Assembly (NCBI GenBank): GCA_963811265.1
Contig: CAWEQS010000026.1
Span: forward strand, 186,001 to 250,000
Source: JAOUJD01 sp963811265
GTDB taxonomy: Bacteria > Pseudomonadota > Gammaproteobacteria > Burkholderiales > Burkholderiaceae_F
Length of the DNA stretch: 64,000 bases
Direction of reading: 5' to 3'
Shown here: positions 59,611-64,000 of the stretch, piece by piece
Numbering within the stretch: position 1 is the stretch's first letter
Layout of the letters: every line of letters starts with the position of its first letter
Notes under the pieces: model-generated
What the model was told of the DNA's origin: nothing
The model's input: the letters and a program-made list of their open reading frames with translations, nothing else
The model's database searches: none
Made by a program: the position numbers and the translations under genes

Positions 59611-60456
59611 TCAGCGCAACGACGCAGCGTGCGCCGAGGGCCTCTCCAACGTCATCGGCCCTCTCCGCCGGCCGCTGCCCGGGCGCATGTCGACGGTTCG
59701 ATGCGGCGGTGGACTCGACGCCGGCCGGCGCAGCGCGTGCGCGATGACGAAGCCCGCCATCGCCGCGGCCAGGTGCTTCAGCGGATGCCCCGCGACGACC
59801 GCGCTCGAGGCATGCCAGACGGCCGAATCTCCGAGCTCCAGCAGCTTCGACAAGGCGTACCACGCGATCAGGCCCCACCACGGCAATGCCTCGGCTCCGC
59901 GCGGCGTCGTCGCGAGCAGCGCCACGACGCCGGCCATCCCGCCGAACTGGACCGCCGCATACGGTGCGATGTTATCCGTGTACTTCCAGTAGACGACGCT
60001 CGCCAGGCCGAGCGCCAGCATCACCGCCAGTGACGCAAACCCGCCGCGCGTGCTGACCCGCTCCGCGACCACGGCGCCGAACACGCCCGCGAACGCGATG
60101 GTCATCGGCAGTCGATCCAGCACGAGCGTCGCGTTGGTCGGATCGAGGTGGTAGTAGGCGGACCCCAGCGCGGTCAGAAACAGGCCGACGAAGAAGACGA
60201 GGAGGCACGCACGCACCGCCGGGCCAAGCTGCCGGCGACCGCGCTGAAGCTGGATGAGGCCGTACAGCCCGACCACGGCGAACGCGGCGTTGGACAGGAC
60301 ATCGCCCGCGTTGGCGATTCCGAGAAGGATCCGGCGATCGGCGAAGTCGTGGTATTCGGCCGGCTGCTGCATCGACGGCAGCAGCCACGCTCCCGCCATC
60401 GCGAGCAGGATCAATGCGACCCACCGTTCGTGTCGAGTCAACGACTGGAGAAACAT
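59611..60456 (-). CDS. Ceramidase-like (CREST superfamily) membrane protein
   Basis: 281 aa with about seven hydrophobic helices. SAYYHLDPTNATLVLDRLPMTIAFA holds the Ser-His and Asp motif, and AVVAGHPLKHLAAAMAGF the later histidine pair that binds zinc in alkaline ceramidases and other CREST hydrolases. Substrate in a bacterium is uncertain (sphingoid or other amide lipid, or none). The C-terminal ~40 residues are a charged, Pro/Arg-rich tail. Convergent with the hydrolase gene. Confidence 0.72.
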   Translation of the reverse strand: MFLQSLTRHERWVALILLAMAGAWLLPSMQQPAEYHDFADRRILLGIANAGDVLSNAAFAVVGLYGLIQLQRGRRQLGPAVRACLLVFFVGLFLTALGSAYYHLDPTNATLVLDRLPMTIAFAGVFGAVVAERVSTRGGFASLAVMLALGLASVVYWKYTDNIAPYAAVQFGGMAGVVALLATTPRGAEALPWWGLIAWYALSKLLELGDSAVWHASSAVVAGHPLKHLAAAMAGFVIAHALRRPASSPPPHRTVDMRPGSGRRRGPMTLERPSAHAASLR

Positions 60457-60500
60457 TCACGATCTCCCTTGTCCATCGAGAGTTTCGAAAGGACCGATGG

Positions 60501-61952
60501 TCAGAACGATCCGAACACGCCCGCAAGCACGATCACCGCGGCCAGCGCGACGATCGGGCCGACGATGGCGGTCATGGCGATGTGGAAGTAGCTCTCGCGG
60601 TGCGACGAGCGGCACACCGCGAGCAGCGTCACGACGGCGCCGTTGTGGGGGAGGCTGTCCAGCGTGCCGGCGCCGATCGCGGCGATCCGATGCAGGAGTT
60701 CGGGATTGACGCCCTGCTGCTCGGCGAGCGCAAGGTACGTCGCGCCCAGCGCATCGAGCGCGATCGTCATGCCGCCGGACGCGGACCCGGTCAGCGCCGC
60801 CAGTGCGTTCACCGAAACGGACAGGGACACCAGCAAGCCACCTTCGATCCCGAGGATCCAGTCGCGCACGTCCGCGAAGGCCGGCATCGCCGCGACGACC
60901 GCACCGAAGCCGACCAGGCTGGCGACACTCAGCACCGGCAGCACCGAGGCGTTGGCGCCAGCGTCCATCGACTCGCGGACCGACGCCAGGCGGCGGCGGT
61001 TGAGCAGCAGGAGGACCACCATCGCACACGCCAGCGCCACCAGCACCGACCACACTCCGCTCATGGCCGACAGGGAGAGCGACTGCCAGTGTTCGTCCTC
61101 CATGAACGCGAATTCGAGCCGCGGCAGGACAAGGAACGACATCAGCAGGTTCACGCCGATCATCACCACCAGCGGCGCAAGCGCCGTTCCGATGCCCGGC
61201 TCGTCGGCGCTCGGCCGGCCCTTGGCCGCTTCCGGCGGATCGAACGTGCCGGCGGTCGTCGCCCGTTCGCGAAGCAGCGGGTCATCCGTCACCGGCACGG
61301 CAGCCGCTGCGCCGTCGGCGAAGCCTGCGCCGGAGCGCCGCGCCGAAGCCTCGGCGAACGCGAGCCACGCCAGCCCGAACGACAGCATGATCAGCGAAGC
61401 GACGAGGCCGATGCCGGGCGCCGCGAAGGGCGTGGTGCCGAAGAACGGCATCGGGATCGCGTTCTGGATCGCCGGCGTGCCCGGCATTGCCGTCATCGTG
61501 AACGTCGTCGTGCCCAGCGCGATCGCGGCCGGCATCAGCCGCCGCGGAATGTCGGCCTCGCGGAACAGCGCCTCGGCCATCGGCCCGATGACGAAGAACG
61601 CCACGAACAGGCTGACGCCGCCGTAGGTCACCAGCGCTCCGGCGAGCACGACCGCGAGGATCGCGCGGCGCGCGCCGAGTTTCTCGCTGAGGAAGCGCGC
61701 GATCGCCGACACGGATCCGCTGTCTTCCATCAGCTTGCCGAACAGCGCGCCGAGCAGGAACAGCGGAAAGAACTGGCCCACGAAGCCGGCGGCCGAGCCC
61801 ATGAACGTGTGCGTCCAGTGCGCCAGCAGCGGCTCGGACGAGAACGCCGTCACCAGCAGTCCGGCGGCCGGCGCCAGCAGCAGCACGCTCCAGCCGCGGA
61901 ACGACAGCCACATCAGGACGACCAGCGCCAGCAGGATGCCAAGCAAACCCAT
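60501..61952 (-). CDS. GntP-family permease
   Basis: 483 aa with about 12 transmembrane segments. FFPLFLLGALFGKLMEDSGSVSAIARFLSEKLG, MTAMPGTPAIQNAIPMPFFGT and GSASGGMTIALDALG with TLDSLPHNGAVVTLL are characteristic of GntP-type H+ symporters for gluconate or 3-hydroxybutyrate. The ATG at 61952 lies 4 bases after the patatin stop, so they are probably one operon. A hydroxybutyrate substrate would fit a patatin-type depolymerase neighbour, but that is inference. Confidence 0.82.
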   Translation of the reverse strand: MGLLGILLALVVLMWLSFRGWSVLLLAPAAGLLVTAFSSEPLLAHWTHTFMGSAAGFVGQFFPLFLLGALFGKLMEDSGSVSAIARFLSEKLGARRAILAVVLAGALVTYGGVSLFVAFFVIGPMAEALFREADIPRRLMPAAIALGTTTFTMTAMPGTPAIQNAIPMPFFGTTPFAAPGIGLVASLIMLSFGLAWLAFAEASARRSGAGFADGAAAAVPVTDDPLLRERATTAGTFDPPEAAKGRPSADEPGIGTALAPLVVMIGVNLLMSFLVLPRLEFAFMEDEHWQSLSLSAMSGVWSVLVALACAMVVLLLLNRRRLASVRESMDAGANASVLPVLSVASLVGFGAVVAAMPAFADVRDWILGIEGGLLVSLSVSVNALAALTGSASGGMTIALDALGATYLALAEQQGVNPELLHRIAAIGAGTLDSLPHNGAVVTLLAVCRSSHRESYFHIAMTAIVGPIVALAAVIVLAGVFGSF

Positions 61953-61956
61953 GGCC

Positions 61957-63007
61957 TCAGACCCCTTCGAGGAACTCGTCGAGGTCGAGCGACGAGCGCA
62001 CGCCCAGGTCCTTGCCATGCCCCTGCAGGAACGCGTCGGCGGCCTCGCGGCCGGCGTCGCGCAGCATCACGAAGAAGTCCCACTCGGCAAGCATCTTCGA
62101 CGAGTAGCCGAGCGAGAGCATCACGTCGCTGGAGATCCGGTGCAGGCGCATCTTCGCGAGCGCGGCGCCATCTCCGGTGCCCGGATCGACCACTCGCCGC
62201 AGCAGCGCGGCGGCGCGCAGTTCCTTGATCAGCGTCGAGTTGAAGGCGATCTCGTTGAGCCGGTTGTGGATCTCGCGCGCGGTCCGCGGCGTTCCGGGCC
62301 GCTCGATCGGATTGATCTGGACCAGGATCGTGTCGCTCGAAACGCACTCGCGGATCAGGGGCGCGATCGAAGGGTTGCCGGAATAGCCGCCGTCCCAGTA
62401 CGCCTCGCCGTCGATCTCCACCGCCTGGAACATCGTCGGCAGGCACGCCGACGCCAGCAGGGCATCGGGGGACACGTCGGCGTTGCGGAACAGGCGGCCG
62501 CGCCCGGTGCGGACGTTGGTGGCCGTGACGAACAGCTTGATCGGGGCCTGCCTCAGCCGCTCGAAGTCGATGCAGTTCTCCAGGATCTGCTCGAGCGGGT
62601 TGGCGCTGTGGGGGGCGATGTCGTACGGCGAAATCACGCGCGCCGCGATGTCGAGCCGCCGTGAACATCGGCGAGTAGTCGAGCGTCCAGTTGCCGGTCA
62701 TGACTTCCATCGGGCCGCGCCGGAACGGGCTGAGGACGGCGGCGTCGGAAACCGCCTTCCAGAAGCGCTCCAGCGCCTGCCGCGCGCCGTCGGCGCCGCC
62801 GGCCGCGTAACCGTCGACCATCACGGCGGCGTTCATCGCCCCCGCGGACGTTCCGGAGATGCCGTCGTAAGTCAGCCAGGGCTCTTCCAGCAGGCGGTCG
62901 AGGACTCCCCAGGTAAAGGCTCCATGGGCGCCGCCGCCCTGGAGTCCGAGGTCCGCCAGGACCGGCTTGCGTTTGGCGCTCTTTGCCTTGGTGCTATTCG
63001 TCGACAT
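61957..63007 (-). CDS. Patatin-like phospholipase (frameshift near 62658)
   Basis: Oxyanion motif LGLQGGGAHGAFTWG (GGGAHG at 24-29), nucleophile GISGTSAGAMNA (S54), and in the second frame the catalytic Asp in YWDGGYSGNPSIAPLI. The first frame reads TLDYSPMFTAARHRG; removing one base near 62655-62662 gives LDIAARVISPYDIAPHSANPL and a 349-aa protein. Patatins hydrolyse acyl lipids, and some act on polyhydroxybutyrate granules. It shares an operon with the GntP permease. Confidence 0.85.
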
Positions 63008-63165
63008 GGTTCGCTCGCCTCGGCTGGAGGCGCTTCGGTCCGGTGGGGGCTGATGGGATTGGCTGTGATCGAGGCACGACCTGCGATCTCACAGCCAGGC
63101 GACTGCTCGTGCGCTGCCCCGCTGTCGCGCCCGATCCGGGGGCGCGACAAGGCGGGGAAGCCGGC

Positions 63166-63747
63166 TCAGATGTTGAGCGGCGTTATGCGATTGCCGTTGA
63201 GGCTCAGGTTGCCCATCAGGCCCGCGTTGGTCATCACGAAACCGATGACCTGCTGCTGCCCGGTCGTTGTCGAGACGCGCGCATTGGCGCCGACGTTGAT
63301 CATCGACACCGCGGCATCGGCGCCGACCGTCCAGCCGTTGCTCGCTTCGAAGCGCCGCAGTGCCTCGTCGGTCATGAAGAGGATGAACACCGCCGTGGAC
63401 TGCGCCCCGGCCAGCAGTCCCGCCGACGCTTCCGTCATCCGGTGATAGCTGGCTGACTTGCCGCCCTTGCGCAGCACGCCGTGCCCGCTGCCGCCGCCGA
63501 AGATGAAGCCAGCCTGCACGAAGACCGGGAACACGAGCATGCCGCGCGCGGAGGCCACGAGCTCGTTGGTGCCCGGCTGCTGCGCATAGAGCCGCGACAG
63601 CGAGCTGTCAGCGGCCGAGTCGATCGCCTGCCGTTGTGCCGCCGGATCGCCGCCCGTGCCGGACGTCGTCGTGCAGCCAGCCGCTGCGACCGTCAGGACC
63701 GCAAGGCCCGCGCCGGCGATCAGAACATCGCGTCTTTGTTTGTCCAT
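63166..63747 (-). CDS. SYLF/YSC84-domain lipoprotein
   Basis: 193 aa. N-terminal MDKQRRDVLIAGAGLAVLTVAAAGC has a lipobox (AAAGC, lipid Cys25) and a twin-arginine-like start. DSSLSRLYAQQPGTNELVASARGMLVFPVFVQAGFIFGGGSGHGVLRKGG and DAAVSMINVGANARVSTTTGQQ are the SYLF lipid-binding domain. Likely an envelope lipid-binding protein of unknown role. AGAGAGA precedes the ATG. Minus strand, 158 bases upstream of the patatin gene. Confidence 0.88.
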   Translation of the reverse strand: MDKQRRDVLIAGAGLAVLTVAAAGCTTTSGTGGDPAAQRQAIDSAADSSLSRLYAQQPGTNELVASARGMLVFPVFVQAGFIFGGGSGHGVLRKGGKSASYHRMTEASAGLLAGAQSTAVFILFMTDEALRRFEASNGWTVGADAAVSMINVGANARVSTTTGQQQVIGFVMTNAGLMGNLSLNGNRITPLNI

Positions 63748-63878
63748 GAAATCTCTCTCTGTTTCGTTGTGGCTCGACGCAGCGTCCGTCAATGCTGCCA
63801 GTCGGGCCGTGGTTGACGCCCGCCGCGATCGACTGCGCGCCGGCAAGGCGCGCAGCTCGGTGGCGGCAAAGGCGCTGA

Positions 63879-64000
63879 TTACTCGCCGCAGAGCAGCCGC
63901 ATGCGCCGCTCGGCCCGGTCGAATTCCTCGTCGGTGTTGGCAGCCAGGAGCTGTGCCTTCGCCTGCTCGCATGCCGACGCCTGCTGCACGTCGGCCGCCG
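63879..64000 (-). CDS. C-terminal fragment of an unidentified protein (cut by window edge)
   Basis: The last 40 codons of a minus-strand gene end at TAA 63881-63879: ADVQQASACEQAKAQLLAAN, then TDEEFDRAERRMRLLCGE. It is helical, with two cysteines about 28 residues apart, and its codon use fits a real gene. Too little is visible for a family call. Confidence 0.55.
   Translation of the reverse strand, partial: AADVQQASACEQAKAQLLAANTDEEFDRAERRMRLLCGE

Overview
The window is about 64 kb of very GC-rich, densely coded chromosome. Gene content and order point to a betaproteobacterium, most likely Burkholderiales. The evidence is: the gyrA-serC-pheA-hisC-tyrA / aroA-cmk-rpsA-ihfB-lapAB series; carA/carB-greA close to yhbY-rlmE-ftsH; ffs-dnaX-ybaB-recR; a paired UvrD-type helicase and PD-(D/E)XK nuclease beside trxA-rho-rpmE2; and a Bug-type periplasmic receptor. 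Species cannot be named from the sequence. No rRNA, tRNA, CRISPR array, prophage or insertion sequence was seen.

Layout. 0-8.5 kb: start of ftsH with a sigma32-like promoter, rlmE, yhbY, greA, then carB-gmhA-carA (minus strand), with transaldolase and a rhomboid protease diverging on plus. 10-16 kb: an unknown membrane protein, an SsuABC/TauABC-like ABC importer, a CaiB-type CoA transferase and a MAPEG protein, all minus. 16-19.6 kb: recR, ybaB, dnaX, a GNAT acetyltransferase and the 4.5S SRP RNA. 19.6-25.6 kb: AddA-like helicase/nuclease and AddB-like nuclease. 25.8-35.8 kb: trxA, rho, rpmE2, a GT-C glycosyltransferase, a MATE pump, htpX (minus), a YqhA-type protein, class I fumarase and a Bug receptor. 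35.8-42.6 kb: cysM, lapB, lapA, ihfB, rpsA, cmk, aroA (minus). 42.6-48 kb: a minor-pilin/PilY1 operon (fimT-pilV-pilW-pilX-pilY1-pilE) inserted between tyrA and aroA. 48-55 kb: tyrA, hisC, pheA, serC, gyrA. 55-64 kb: MtaD-like deaminase, OmpA-like protein, a secreted protein, an alpha/beta hydrolase, a ceramidase-like membrane protein, a GntP-type permease, a patatin and a SYLF lipoprotein.

How the genes work together. The aromatic and serine block (serC, pheA, hisC, tyrA, aroA) supplies chorismate-derived amino acids. It lies with gyrA, cmk, rpsA and ihfB in what looks like a run of translationally coupled genes with many ATGA or GTGA overlaps. The pilus genes encode priming minor pilins and the tip adhesin of a type IV pilus whose motor and major pilin lie elsewhere. 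carA and carB make carbamoyl phosphate and flank a sedoheptulose-7-phosphate isomerase gene for LPS heptose.

The main cautionary result is that seven otherwise intact genes (dnaX, addA-like, addB-like, Bug receptor, mtaD-like, ompA-like, patatin) are each broken by frameshifts whose net effect is extra bases. Because this hits essential and conserved genes, sequencing or assembly indels are the likelier cause than gene decay. Most of the window is ordinary housekeeping DNA and I found no convincing undescribed system. The items most worth a second look are the 24-bp fold-back competing with the SRP RNA 3' end, the pilus operon inside the aromatic gene block, gmhA nested in carAB with an intergenic palindromic element, and glutamine at the quinolone position of GyrA.
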